DNA of 64,000 bases from Zantedeschia hybrid cultivar (lineage: Eukaryota; Streptophyta; Magnoliopsida; Alismatales; Araceae). The stretch covers positions 56,927,564 through 56,991,563 of the forward strand of contig JARZZO010000010.1 in NCBI GenBank assembly GCA_030544215.1. Reading direction: 5' to 3'. Made by a program: the position numbers and the translations under genes. A model generated the notes under the pieces. The model saw nothing but the letters and a program-made list of their open reading frames with translations. It ran no database searches and had not been told where the DNA came from. Shown one piece after another: positions 11,801 through 26,800 of the stretch. Positions within the stretch are counted from its first letter, which is position 1; every line of letters starts with the position of its first letter.

Positions 11801-14800
11801 CCAACATGTGTATTACCATTTGACGATCGGCGTATTACCTTGCAGCCCTCCCGTCCAAAGTCCACACCCCAGCAGGAGGCACCCTAGTCCAGTGTTCATG
11901 CTTCTTCTTCTACCCCCTCTACCTCCGGTGCCGTTGCTTTCTCTAGTGTTACTTCTCGTAGCATGGCGCTGTTGAGCACTCCTCCCATTTCCCTTTCGAC
12001 TCTTTCGAGCAGTGCTTTGGCCTGTGTCCATTCCATCCTTGACGCCCCCCCTTCCACGATTCTTCAGTTGATTAGCGCCCGGGAGCTTAAGCATGATTTA
12101 GTTGAGAGCGAGCATGTTTATCTTCTTGTGGTTAGAGAGGTTACTGTTGAGATCCCGAGTGAGCACCCCACTGAGGTCACCTCTTTTCTCTAGGAATTCC
12201 AAGATGTCTTTCCTGAGGATCTTCCAGAGGGTTTGCCACCTATGCGTGATATCTAGCACGTCATCGATTTGATTTCGAGATCCACCTTGTCCAACCTACC
12301 ATACTATCGCACGAATCCGACTAAGTATTCTGAGCTTCAGAAGCAGGGAGAGGAACTTCTGAGGAGGGGCTCCATTCGCGAGAGCATGAGTCCATGTGTT
12401 GTTCCCGCACTATTAGCTCCAAAGAAAGATGGCACTTGGAGGACATGTGTGGACAGTCGTACGATTAACCACATCACTGTCAAATATAGATTTCCCATTT
12501 CCCGTCTTAATGACATACATGATATGATAGCAGAAGCCACTGTGTTCTCAAAGGTCGATTTGAAAAGTGGCATCACCAGGTCCGGATCAGATCTAGGGAT
12601 GAGTGGAAGACAGTTTTCAAGACAAAAGATGGACTCTTCGAATGGTTGGTCATGCCCTTCGTGCGGTCCAACGCCCCTAGTGCCTTTATGCGGCTGATGA
12701 CTCAGATACTACGACCTCTCATTGGTGTCTTCCTGGTCGTGTACTTCGACGATATCCTCATCTACAGTCGTTCTAGAGAGGATCATCTGAAGCACCTTCG
12801 GCAAGTATGTCTCATCCTTCGCCGCGAGAGTCTGTTCGGTAATCTTAAGAAGTGTGCATTCTTGACTGACCGAGCGATCTTATTAGGGTTTATCGTCTCT
12901 TCTGATAGTGTTTCTGCTGACCCAGAGAAGATCAGGGCGGTAGTAGAGTGGCATGAGCCACAGTCTATCCATAATGTGCAAAGTTTTCATAGCTTGACTA
13001 TATTCTATCGTCGATTTATCCGATTCAACTCTATTATAACTCCGAACACTGATTGTATTCGGAAGAGAGCCCTTCATTAGACGAAGACCGCAACTTCGGC
13101 CTTTCGTGACATCAAGGAGCATATGACCTACGCATCTATCCTTCGTCTGCAAGATTTTTCGAAGGTGTTTGAGGTCTCTTGTAATGCATCTGGTGTCGGC
13201 ATAGGTGAGGTTTTTGAGCCAGGAAGGCCACCCTATTGCATACTTCAACGTTCAATTAAATGATGCTAAGCTAAAGTACTCCACCTATGATAAGGAATTA
13301 TATACGATAGTTCAGGTGTTGAGATATTGGAGACATTATCTGCTACCGCAGGAGTTCGTATTATTTTCGGACCATGTGGCCCTCCGGTTACTCCAAACCT
13401 AGAAAAATTGAAACCGAGGCATAGCCGTTGGATGGAATTTCTTCAGGCCTACACCTTTGTCTTAAGACATAAGGCAGGTGTGGAGAACCACGTAGCTGAC
13501 GCTAAGTCGCCGATATTCTCTGTTATCAGTTGTCAGCGTGAAGGTTACTAGATTTAACAGACTCCGAGAGGAGTATTTAGCTTACCCCGATTTTAATTCG
13601 ATCTACACTGCTCTTCTTGTCGAACCCTCGTGAGAGTTCAATGATTATATATTGCATAAGGGTTTCCTTTTCCATGGTGATCAATTTTGTATTCCGCGAA
13701 CTTCGGTCTGTGATTTTCTCATCTGAGAGGTACATACGGGTGGTCTAACTGGTCACTTTGGCCGAAACAAGACTATTGAGCTTGTTGAGCATTGCTTCTT
13801 CTGGCCGAGCCTAAAGCGTGATGTGGCACAAATCGTTGCTCAGTGCCGCACCTACGCTACGACAAAATAGAAGAGGCAAAATACTAACTTGTACAGTCCC
13901 CTTCCCATGCCCGACCGTCCGTGACAGGATATTAATATGAATTTTGTCCTAAGCCTGCCACAAACCCTCCGTCGCCACGATTCTATTCTGGTTGTGGTTG
14001 ATCAGTTCTCCAAAATGGCTCATTTTATTCTCTATTCCAAGACTTCATATGCGTCTCGTATAGCCCATATATTCTATGAGTAAGTCGTTCGTTTACATAG
14101 GTTGCCGCAGATCATTGTTTCTGGCAGGGACGTGCATTTCATCAACTAATTCTGGAAGACCCTCTGGCATCTCTTGGGCACCAAGCTCAAGTTCTCTACT
14201 ACTTACCACCCCCAGACTGATGGACAGACCGAGGTGGTTAATAGAAATCTGGGTGATTTGCTGCGTTGTTTAGTGGGTGAGCATACGCGTAGTTGGGATC
14301 AGGTCTTAAAGCATGCTGAGTTTGCATACAATAGTTCGGTCAATCGGTCTACAGACATGAGTCCATTTGAGATAGTCACAGGCTATATAGACCGAGAAAA
14401 CCCATAGATCTTATTCCCTTGCCCCGTCATGCACGTATTTCTGAGTTTGCACAGTCGCTAGTAGAGCATATTAGGAATCTTCATGATAACATCCGTCGTC
14501 ACATTAAGATCAACAATGAACATTACAAACAGACAGCAGATGCACATCGACAACAGCGGGAGTTCCAAGAGGACGACTACGTGATGATCAGAGTCAGACC
14601 TAAACGGTTTCCTTCGGAAGCCATCAAGAAACTGCAAGTTCGAAGAGCCGATCCATTCAAAGTGCTGAAACAAGTTGGACCGAACGCATATGTTGTGGAC
14701 TTACCCCCAGACTATGGCATCAGTACCACATTCAACATCTCAGACTTGGTAGCCTACCAGGACCCGACAGTGATTTCCAGTGTCCCGTTTGAGCCTTCTC

Positions 14801-17800
14801 CTTTCTTTGATGTGACCCCACCCATGAGAGTCCACTTCCAACCCATGTTCTAGCACGACGTGAGCAGCTTGACCATATACTAGATGAACAAGTTGTTACT
14901 TATAAGGATGGGGCCTATCAGCGTTACCTTGTCCACTGGAGAGGGAGGCCATCGGCAGAGGACACGTGGATCACGCGCGAAGAGCTACAACGGATTGATC
15001 CGAACCTCTTGAAGCGTTATCAGAGTGGCCAGGACCCTTATTCGATGGGGGTCGAATTTCTCCCAGCCATGGAGGATTGGCGAGGACACCCGTGCGCATT
15101 CACGCTTCGACCCGACCCGTGTTTACCGTCGCCGCAGGACGTTCGCAGTAGATCGAACAACTTTATGGCTTAGAGACACCTCCTGATACGTTTTTTTCTA
15201 TCACTTATTTGTGATGTTGGGCCTTGCTATGCCCCATTGATGTATTTTCCTTTTTTTAGGCTTTAGGCCCATGTTCGTTTTTTCTATTTCTTTGTAATTT
15301 TCTAACAGCTTTTCTCCTCTTTTAAAACTCAAGGACACTTTGGACTTTATTATACCTAGGGTTACCTCAATGGGACCTTATATTTATGTAGCCTCTCCTA
15401 AAAAAGAGGGCAATGAATGATGAAAAGAGAAAGAAAGGTTGGTAGCTGCCCCTGGTGTTTGTGCTGTGGTGAGTAATAGGGGAGGGCCCCCTGGTTCATC
15501 TTCTTCTACTCCCACCCCCCCATTTCTTCTCTTTCTTCTCTATTTCTTCCTTATTCATCACTTTTCTACTTTGTTGTTTTATCACCCCTTCGGCCTTTGT
15601 GCCCTTCTTCCACCATTCTAATTGCACCAAAGAAGCCCCCAGCCCCATCATCTAGCCATCTTTGCACGCCGTCATCGCACCACCTTCATTATGCCATTCG
15701 CGCCCACCCAACCGGGGCAAGGCATCGTCGATAGAGCCCCGGGACGAATCCCACCCACTCGCCACATCCCCCCCGGGTCCCGCCGCATCTGCCAACCTTG
15801 TCCGTCGCGCGCGCACTCCCACCCTGCCACCGTCACGCGGCCTCGCTGTATCATCCGCCGCCTAAACACGGCGAGTCGGCAAGTTCGGCTCGCCCCTCCT
15901 TCGGCGATCGTGCTGTTCGTGACCCCGCATGGCCGACAGCATCGTCGTCCACGTCCGAAGTTCCCGCCCCGCCTCCCCGTCCTCGTCGCTCGCATCGGTG
16001 CGAGGCGTCCCGGACCGCCACGACCCTCCCCCCTTTTTCACGTCGTTCGGACGAGGTTCACCTGACGAGGCCCTCGTCGATCGAGCCCGTCTTCTTCCCT
16101 CCTCGACCTCAGGACTCGTTGCCTCAGGTGTCGTCCGATCTAGTGCACCGTCCCAATGAATTCCCATATTCGGATGGCCCACTGGGAACTACTGTATCAA
16201 GGAGGGAGTTTTACAGCATCCTGAACCACCTATTAACCAATTCATGCCCACCTACGGACTGGTTTCAGGGGTTGTTCAACAGCCAGGCAATGAGTGCCCC
16301 AGTTGCATGCCCCACTTGACAATGGGTAGGTAGCTCTAATAACGATCCATCTTGCACAATTTATTTGTTTATTATTTGGGCATTTCTACAGCCATGCTTG
16401 TGAGTTAATTTTAGGATCACCTAGCTCGCTAGGAATTTTTCATTGTCGGATTGTATGATTGTGATCGACCAATCCCGTGGCTCAAGTTAATAATGTTGAA
16501 TGCGCGATGATGCCCAAGACTAATGGTAGTTCTCACTATCGTCAATCCATTCGTTGTTGTTGTGAGAGACGGCTTGTTTAGCTTGCATTTTTTTTATTAT
16601 CATCACGTATTATTTTTCTTGGAAAATTGTGATCATTGTGCTCCTTTGCTATTCGTATGGTGTGAATTGCTGATCTCGACTGTGGTAAAATAGTCGGGTC
16701 CATTTCGGTAGCCGTCGCGCAGCATATATGACTCACTCAATGAGATGGGTGGCGCTGATAGACCAGTCCCACGTAGATTATAGGAGGCAGGATAGGCAAT
16801 ACGATCGTGATTGGGATTTTGATCAGAGGTGTCAATGATATAAAAGGGATCATATGAGCGAGTGACAAATTTAATCGGCATGTCCAAGATAAATGATTTA
16901 GCCAGCATGACCAAGATGATCAATTTGATCAATATGATTGAGATCATCGGGATGATATGGGCCATGATCAAAGGAGATATCGACATCCGAGATATTGGGA
17001 TGATCGAGGTGGTTTTGGCAGTAATCGAAGGCCCTATCACTATCAATGGGATTAGAATGATCGTCAAGCCACTCGTGTTGAGGCTCCCACCTTTAGCGGG
17101 TCTCGTGACCTAAAGATTTATCTTGATTGGGAGGCCAACATGAATCACTACTTTCATTGAATGGACATATCCGACGCCCGGCAAACACACTTCGCCATGA
17201 TGAAGTTGACGAGTCAAGCTTAGACCTACTGGTCGAATGTCGAGGACCTACTTGAACAACGACGTCAAAATACCATTCAATCGTGGAAAGACATGAAGGT
17301 GAACCTTTGCGAGAAGTACCTTCCCGCGACTTATCTTCATCACCTCATTTTTCAGTGGCAAAACCTCATTCAAGGAACTTGCACTGTTTCTGAATATATT
17401 GTCGAGTTTGACGAGCACCTGATAAGGTGTGGAACCCGTAAGGAGAGCGCGTTGACTCTTTCTCGATTTCGTAAGGAACTGCCACAGGTCATACGCACTG
17501 GGGCTAACCCAACCCCCCCCCCTCCTCTCATAGGAACACATTTCTTGATATCTTCACCTCTCTCTGATTAGGTCGGTCCCTCGATCAGACTAGAGTGGTT
17601 GATGTTAAAAATCTCCGCAAGTCCCCAAAATCAAGGTATTCCTCCTTGTTCATCGGATTGGTTGTACCAATTGAAGTCCTGATTATATTTTCATATCGTT
17701 GTGAGAAAGAGCCTTAGAATATAACGGTGGAAACTGAATTAAAACTAAGATCATACATGTTGAGTGATTTGTGGTTAAAAGAATCCAAATAATCCAACAA

Positions 17801-20800
17801 GGAATCCTAAATCAACGTTCAAAATCCACTTGTTTGTCTAATCTTTGTACAACTTGTCTGAATTATTTGTCAAAAATTTAATACTATGTTGTTTCGGTCA
17901 GAAAGAGATTTGAGCATGGCTTCAGGTGCTCTGGTTAACTACGAGGGAGATGTTAATGCCCCTCAGGAATTTAATTATCATTCTGAGAACGGGAGAGATC
18001 CTAATGCCCATGTGATCTCCATTCCTACTTATCTGAGCATGAGGGAAACTCTCATATCCCTCCTCCTTTCATTCACAGTCAATATAACTCTGGCGTTGAT
18101 CTTCATTTGCATGTGCATGCGATGTCTAATCCTGTCTTCGAGAGAGCTCTTGACCCAAATGAACGCTCACCTACCAATCCTCCTGATCCGACTACTATCC
18201 TGGGAGCTCTGGTTGCCCATGTGGATCATCAACAACTTGAGGCAATCAAATCTATCTTAAAGGGGAAGACGCCCATGCAGTCTACTAAACCGAATCTTGT
18301 GGTTTCCTATGTTGTTCGTCAAACTCCTCCTCCTCACCATGCTCCTTCTATTCATCAGGCCATAGAAGACCTTCATGTTTCAACTTCCCGACCATCTGGG
18401 CCACAGTTATCTTTTTCAAGGCATCCGGTCAGACCGTCAACGTCAACTTATCAAAATGTCTTCAGACATGGCGGAAGCGCTGTTGGACCGCAGCCTTATT
18501 GTCCACCTTTCCCCGCTTATTCAAAGCAGTAAGCTTATCATGTACCACCACTATCTCCTCCCCAAGTTGATCCGGCAACTCAAGCCCTGCTCGCGAAGAT
18601 AGAACGCATGGACGAGCAGTTCGGCAATTTCCAAAAGATGATGAGAGTCAAAGCTGCGCCTGAGATCAATCTTCCAAGCTTGCCTGTGTTTCACTTGCCA
18701 CCCTCAGAAATGCCAGTGTATAGGAAATACAATGGTACTGGTAACCCCTTCACCCACCTGAAGGAGTTCTTGTACGAATCCTCCTTCTGGCAGAACGACA
18801 AGAGGTCGTTGGCATTCCTGTTCAAAAGATCATTAGAGGGACCAGCCCTCGAGTGGTTCTTCTCGTTAGAACCGTCTGAGGTGGAAGATTATGGTATCGT
18901 ATCAAGAAAATTCATTCAACGATACCAGGACAGAGTCGCATTGTCTCTGTCCATAACTGATCTGGTTGTTAAGAAGATGAAGTCCAATGAGGACTTCATC
19001 GCATTCGCCGATAGATGGAGAAGTATGACAAAGAAAATTAAGGATCATCTGTCTAAATCCGAACAGGTCAAAATGATGATCTTCAATGCCACCCCCCAAT
19101 ACAAACTGGTCCTTACATGAACAATCCGACCAGTATGGCGGAACTCTATGAGAGGGCGTGTTACTGCCAAAACGGATTCAAAGATGCTACCTTCTCCAAC
19201 ATCTTTGATCCTCACCGACCCAGCAAACCTCCACCTCGGAAGCCTGTCATGCCAAATTATTCTAGTATCAGTCCGACAACTGAGGGCACGCTCTCACACG
19301 AGCAAGTCAGCATCATAAACAATAATCAACTTCAGTTCATGAGAAACCAGCGACCACCGCAGTATGCAGGGCAAAGGCCACCGAATCAACAAAGGTTACA
19401 GACCACTGAACCAACAGCAGCAGTACCAGCAGCCACAGCAGCAGCAGTACCAGCCTCCACAGCAACAGTACCAGCCGCACGCACTGTCAGCATATCATAA
19501 TGTACCTCCTCCAGGTGATTACAATCAGCGGAGGAAACCTCTAGGCCCGAAAAAGGCAACATATCTAGCACTCCTAGAATCTCTATCGGACATCTTTAAT
19601 GCCCTGATGGCAACCAATGCTTTAGTCTTGTCTAGAGAGAAAACAGTATGACCCCAGAACGTCGATGCATCTGGGTACTGCGTCTTTCATAGACAACCTG
19701 GGCATACGGTAGATGCATGCTTCCAGTTCCGAGATTACATCTATGATCTCAACGAACAAGGAGGCATTGACTAGGAGGAGATGAAGAAATACATATCCAC
19801 CTTGAAGGCAAGAAGACTTCAGCAGCAACAACAACAACCACAATAACAACAGTAGTAACAGCAACAGAGAGCGTCGGCCCAGGCGACAGCACCCCCGAAT
19901 ATGGGTATAGTACAGAACCCACTGCCGGAGCATCAACACCAGAATAAGATTGCCCCCATCTTGACAAATAGTCAGTCTGAGGCTAACCGAGGGCAACAGT
20001 GGAAAGTAGAGGACTCTTCCTCTATTTATTCAACAGGCCACATCCCAAGCACCGCCAGGCAACTGCTACGCCGCATTCTCCGCATACCCAAACCGCAACC
20101 CATCACCATTAAACTGATTATCCCCTCTGTCGTCACGCCTCCATCAAACAACCCTCCGCAGGTCAACTATACACCCCTCATACCATCTAAACTATTACTC
20201 CGCATACCATTCCCCACATCACCTACCACAACCACTTACCCCAGTACCATACAACCATCCAAACCACTGCTCCGTATACCATTCCCCACTTCACCCGCAC
20301 CAACCACTTGCCCCTCTACCATCTAACCCTCTAAACCCTTCATCCGCACCATGCCTCCACCAAACAACGACACGCCATCACCCGTTTATCAACCCATCAC
20401 CCTGTCCAAACCACCCACCAAACTGGCGGTGCTCAAACTATCACCAGGACCTTCCACTAACGAGCAACATACGCTCCGGAGTGGGAGGATCTTCAACAAG
20501 GTCTTTCTTCAGTCCACGGTCAGAGACGACCCATCACAATCGCCAGAGGAAGTACACAATGATGAGAGTGCACCATGCACTCAGTATGACATGTTGAAAC
20601 AATTAGACACGACACCAGTACGAATCTCCGTGCTCGAGTTGATCAAGAGATCCAAGACCTATCAGGAAGCTCTGATAGAGTACCTACAAAAGGTAATGGT
20701 CAATGAAGACGTGCCGGTAGAGAAGATCATTGTATTGTTAGTTCCTCATGGGGATCAGCCCTCTATTTCATTCCATACTTCGGAACTAGCACCACCATCC

Positions 20801-23800
20801 GTCAGAAGTATGGCTCTGAACATTACGGCCAACATCTGCAAGAAGGCCATAGATGCATGCCTGGTTGACACAGGAGTTTCAATCAATGTTCTATCACTAA
20901 AGACCCATGAACTGTGTAGTATACCGAGGGAGAAATGGTTGTCTTCTCTAATTTCTGTTACGGACTATGACAATTCTACATGTTCCCCTCTGGAGATGAT
21001 TTATTTGAAGGTAGAATTAGGCCATGTTTGTCATACCGAGGTCGAGTTCCACATCTTAGAAATCGACCCCTATTTGAAGGGCATCTTTGGCCGTCCTTAC
21101 ATTAAGTCTCTTGAAGCAATTCCCTCTACAAATCACCAATACCTCAAATTTCAATACAAAGGATGCATTATTAAAGTTACGAGCTTGTCAATTCTTACTA
21201 CTGCTCATTCTTTGAACATCAGACCGACCCCTTTACCTGGCCGGTAATCTCTTTTGTCGGTATTATAGGTTTATCGTCCTATAGCTGATCTTTTGAAAGA
21301 CGCCATGCTTGTTCCTTATTCAATTGATGTCATGAAGCGGGGGAAATGCACGAGTACCTCTGGTTGGAAAATTATGATGAAAGGTGGCTATCAGCCTGAA
21401 AAGGACTTGGGCACGCAATTGCAGGACAGAACTACGCCCGTTAAAGACAGCCGAAGGATACCCGATAATGGCCTGGACTATAGGCCAAGAAGAGTCAAGC
21501 ATGACATCATCCAACAAGAAGAAGATGAAGACGACCAGAAGACCTGAGAAACAATGTCCACCCCATGTAAATAAGGCCAGAATCCCTTGACGTGGACCCA
21601 GTATACACATTTTGTCAAGGGACCTGTAATTAATCATGATGATAACACAGTGGTCATCACTTTCCATTTTGATCTACATGACATCTATGGAAAGAACCTG
21701 ACCAGACACTATTCAGAAATACTAACATATCAGTCTTTGGAGGCTCTGCGGCCGATGAAAAGGAGAAAATTTCAAGATCCAGAATGTGAATGGTACCGAT
21801 GGTTCGATCTGAGGGATCTATACATAGCATTGAACATATTATTCCTTGACCTCTCGGAGCCGAAGTGGCCGCCGTTGATAGACGAGTTGATAGAGAGCCC
21901 TGGGGCAATATTTGATAAGAGAATTATACTGCACGAAGAAACAGATGAAGGGGAACCAGATGAACCCTATGAAGCTAGTTACACTACTGATTTTCTCTAG
22001 AGAGGAACATATCCCTCTCATATCTTCACCCTCTACACTTTGTTCCGCACCCTACTCTTGACCCCGACTTGGTCGCGGGTCATCACTGAAGACATCCCAC
22101 GGACTCCGCCCATTATTGTTACTCTGTCCCCAAAGGATCTTATTCCTCAACCTCCTCTCAATCTGGAGAGGATTTATAATTTGATTTGAGACCTACTGTT
22201 GTATGATCCCCCCAATCCCTTGGCCTTGGTGTCGTTACCTCCATCACTTCATTTTCCCCCTATTCACATCTATTCTTACTTTATGATAAACACAAATAAT
22301 TCCCCAAAAAAAATACCAATTCGGCAACTTCTTCCTCCCAAATCCTCGTTGAAGAAACCTCATAATTGTCCGACTGTACCCTATCGCGCAGGTCATTCGG
22401 ACAAGATTCTCTTCTAGATCTACTTTGTCCCTTCTCTCGGAAAGATTCTCCTATATTCCCTCCTATATTCTCTCATGTACCCCATGATTTTTATCTTTCT
22501 TCGTCCTCATTAGGTCAGGATAAAAAGTTTAGTGAAATTAAGGTGTCTAGTTCTAGGCAAGTTAATTAGGTTAGGAAGTCTAAGAAGTCTAAAGATAGAC
22601 AAATTCCAAATAGATATCTCCAAGATCTAATTTTCAAATGCCTTTCTTGTTCTCAGATTCCTCAGCTGTTAGAAAATCCCATTCAGATGCTAGAAGATTG
22701 TGAAGTTGATGAGTCGGTCAATGATGGATATGGGTGTATGAATTGATACACGAGAAGGACCCCATTACTGAAGATGAGGAAGATGACGAAGATGCGGCTA
22801 AGACGTATGCCAGCGGAGTAAAAAGATTTGATGAACCCTCAACTGTTGTGGAAGAACCTACCAAAGAGATCAATCTAAGAACTATAGACGAACCTAAGAT
22901 TGTCCTCGTCAGTAAAAAATTTTCTGAAACAGATGAGGAGGCAGCGGTCCAAGTTCTCAAAGACTATAAGGACACCTTCGCCTGCAACTATGAGAATATG
23001 CCAGGGTTAGACTCATCACTAGTGGAACATCGATTGACATCAAAAGATGGAGTTAATCCAGTTAAACAAAAGTTAAGGCGATTCCACCCACAAATAATTT
23101 TGAAGATGAAGGAAGAAGTCGATAAATTGCATAAAGCCAAATTTATTAGCGTTATCCTCTATCCACAATAGGTGGCAAATATAGTACCAGTTATGAAAAA
23201 GGATGGGAAGGTCAGAATCTGTATTGACTTTCGATATTTGAATCAAGTATGTCCTAAAGATGATTTTCTGCTGCCTCATATTAACGTACTCATTGACAAC
23301 ACAGCTGGCTATGAAACATTGTCATTTATAGATAGATTCTCATAATATAATCAAATTAAATTGGCGAAAGATGATCAAGAGAAAACGTCATTTACTACAC
23401 CTTGGGAAACATATTGTTACATCATCATACCTTTTGGATTGAAAAATACTGGAACCACTTATCAAATGGCTATATTGGCAATATTCTATGACATGATGCA
23501 TATTGATTTAGAAGTGTATGTGGATGATCTATTAGTGAAATCTAAGACTAGGGCTGAACATGCCAAAGTTTTGGCGAGAATTCTGGAGATATCAAGAGAA
23601 TATCAGTTGAAGATGAATCCCAAGAAATGTGTATTCGGAATATCATCGGGAAAATTATTGTGATTTATTGTCAGTAAGCGGAGCATTGAGATCGATCCAA
23701 CAAGTCAAAAGCTATTAGAGATATGCTACATCCCAAGAACTTGAAAGAGTTGAGAAGATTAATTGAGAAGTTGCAGTTTATTCGCCGATTTGTTTCCCAA

Positions 23801-26800
23801 TATTCACAAAAGTGTAAGCCGTTTTACGAACTTACCAAACCGGGAGTCAAATTTGATTGGGACGATAAATATCATGAAGCATTTGATAGATTGAAGACAT
23901 ACTTGGCAAGTCCTTCTGTCTTGAGACCACCATCTCCGAACAAACCTTTGATTCTATATATTTCTGTCGTGGATGATGCGGTGAGGGATGTATTAGTACA
24001 AGAGGATGAAGAAGAAAAGGAGAGGCCAACCTATTATCTCTCTAAACTTCTTAACCCCGCAGAACAAAGATACACGACGATAGAGAAAACATGTGCAGCA
24101 CTTGTATGGGTAGTTCAGAAATTGAAACACTATTTTCTGCCTCATGAAGTTCATCTCATCGCTAGGATGAATCCCATTAAGTTCCTTCTTGAAAAATCCG
24201 TCCTCACTGATAGGTTAACATGTTGACAAAACTTTCTATCTCAATTTGACATCATCTACAGTCAACAGAAAGCAATCAAAGGTTATGCAATCGCTGAACA
24301 TCTTGCTCATCACCATCTTCCTCGTTTTGATCCAGTCCGATCGAAATTTCCAGATGATAAATTGATGTCCATAGACAGAATCAAAGATGATACGTGGACT
24401 CTGTATTTTGACAAAGCTCTGAACTCTCATAGTAAAGATATCGGCATTGTTCTGTTGTCACCTGAAGGTGTCACTATTCCACAAACCTTTCAGTTTGACT
24501 TTACAGTCACTAACAACATAGCTGAATATGAGGCACTCTTTGCTGGCCTCGAGACTGCTCATCTCCATGGTGCCACCAAACTCAGAATTGTAGGTGATAG
24601 CCAGTTGATTCTTCTCTAAGTACTAACCAAATATCGAACTATTGATCATAAACTCAAGCCTTATCAAGAACTTACTTCGGCTTATGCTAAACTTTTCACT
24701 AAATTGATCTTTGTCCATGTTCCTCGAAATCAGAATATCTTAGCTGACGCTCTAGCTTCCCTCGCATCATATCATCCCTCGATTTTCCAATCAACAGGCA
24801 ATCCGAATCGATCATTGTTCATAAGCGTCTCTTACCCGCCGTGAAAAACCCTTCCTTCCTTAAGACTAAGGAGAAATTACTGAAGAATGTCAAGGATGGA
24901 GATATTGTGGAGAAACGAGAGATTATGTTGATGGAGTTGCTAGAAAAGATAGATGATGAACAGAAACCATGATACTATGAGATTGCCAGATACTGTGAAG
25001 ATCAATCATATCCTGAAGAAGCCACGCTGAGGAAAAAATGGCTATCAGAAGAGTTGCTCAAAAGTACTCTAGTTTGGAGGAGTACTTTATAAAAGAGGTT
25101 TTGATGGAGTTCTTTTGAGATGCTTAGACGAGGATGAGCTTTAGATAATCATGGAAGGAACTCATGCAAGAGTTTGTGGTGGCCATGTTAATAGACAAAT
25201 GCTATCAAAGAAGATCCTTAGACAAGGATTCTATTGACAAACCATGAAAGAAGATTGTGTAGGATATATTCGTAGGTGTGTCAAGTGTCAACTTCACGCC
25301 GACAAGATCCACTCCTCCGCATCTTCACTCCATCATGTTTCCTCTATATGGCCTTTCTCCATGTGGACTTTCGACATCATTGAACCCCTTGATAATCCTG
25401 ACTCCAACATTAAGCAGAAATAGTTCATTCTCACGGCAACAGAATATTTCACCAAGTGGACAGAAGCCGAAAATTGCACGAAAATCAAAAAGTCAACTTG
25501 ACGAGACAGAATCCGATTCGGCCCGTTAAAACAAGCCCAAACCCCTTTCAGCCCAACAGCAGCAGTACCAGGCCCTCCGGGAGCCTCCGGCCCATCAGCG
25601 GCCCAGCAGCCTTCGGCCCATAAGCGGCACCGTCGCTCCCGGCCCAATAGACTTCAGCCCGTCAGCGGCCCACCAGCCTACGGCCCGGGAACAGCGCGGC
25701 AGCCCAAGGCCCAACAGGCTTCGACCCATCAGCGGCCCAACCCCCTTCGGCACGGTAGCCGAATCCGGCCCACTCCGGTGGCGGATCAGGCACTATGGCG
25801 GTTTATCAGTAAGCCCTCGTTTAGTCCTATATCGGATGCCACCGTTAACCATCCGCTATCCTTTGCTATAAATACACCTCTATTTATTGCCCAAAGGATG
25901 CTTCCTCAAGCCTCCGAGACCCTTAGGGACTACAGTCCGAAAAGCATTAAAGCTACTCTCTTTACCTTCCGAATCGAATCTTCTTCAGGAGCTAACTTGA
26001 CCGTCGGAGGGGGTTCCCTCGGACTGAAGCCCGGGACTCCTGCTGACCGATTTTCTTCTTCTTTCCCTCCTGCAGGAGCTCGGTTCGAATCATCGCCGAC
26101 CTTCCCGAGTCGGTCTCGGCCGCCGACCTCGGACTCCTTTCCCTGGTCTCGACGCCGTGCGCCGGCTGCTCTTGCAACAGAGGATCCTCGGCCTCGTGCC
26201 GCCCCTTCGTCCGCCGAAGGAGCCTCGGCCCCCACTTCCCGGAGCGAGCCAGCCTCCGGACCTTCGGCTCCGCCGCCTCTGCGTCCTCCGTCTTCCGGAT
26301 CCCCGTCGGGCCCCCTCAACACCGATCCGACCCAGCACCGGATCCCTCTCTTCGGATTCCGGTTTCGGAATCCGGTCGTGATAGCTTCGGCTACATCACG
26401 TGGCGCCGTCTGTGGGAAACCAACAAAACAAGTCATGTCTCAACGACCAGTAAACCGACGATCCGGTCAAAGCGAAACAGAGGAACGGGAGGCCCCGGCG
26501 CAGTTACCACTCTCCGAAGGCACCCCATCCGCCCCTTTGAGCGCGGCATGGCTAGTCACGCCAGGGTCTATAGCTGAAGACAACCGGATAAAGAAACTTC
26601 AGCAACAAATGACCACACTGACTGCCACTGTCACATCTTTGGCAAACATGGTATCTGCCATGGCCCAGTACATGGGGGTATTGAGCCAACTCCTCCATCA
26701 GGCACCTCCCTTTCGCCCTGTACAGAACGAGGAGCCTCGGCCAGCGTCTTCGCAAGTCTTCGTCGACAGGGCCATTTCGGTGAACGACGAGCCCTTGGCA

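Larger units (their letters stand above)
8492..16721 (+). mobile_element. Chromodomain Ty3/gypsy element, fullest copy in cluster
   Basis: LTR 2, PBS, gag, pol with C-terminal chromodomain, then LTR 3. The order PR-RT-RH-IN-chromodomain marks a chromovirus. Gag and pol are broken by several stops and shifts, so the copy is dead. LTR 2 may belong equally to the deleted copy on its left: the array LTR-int-LTR-int-LTR looks like the product of unequal recombination. Confidence 0.85.

Noticed and set aside
17560..17885. 5' LTR of the Ogre-like Tat element
   Set aside because: No match to the 3' LTR at 37125 and no primer-binding site could be found; only a short shared GTCAAAAATTT word.
25778..26436. 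Open frame running through the left LTR into gag, and its antisense partners
   Set aside because: The same frames occur in the right LTR; the gag ATG after the PBS at 26435 is the sensible start.
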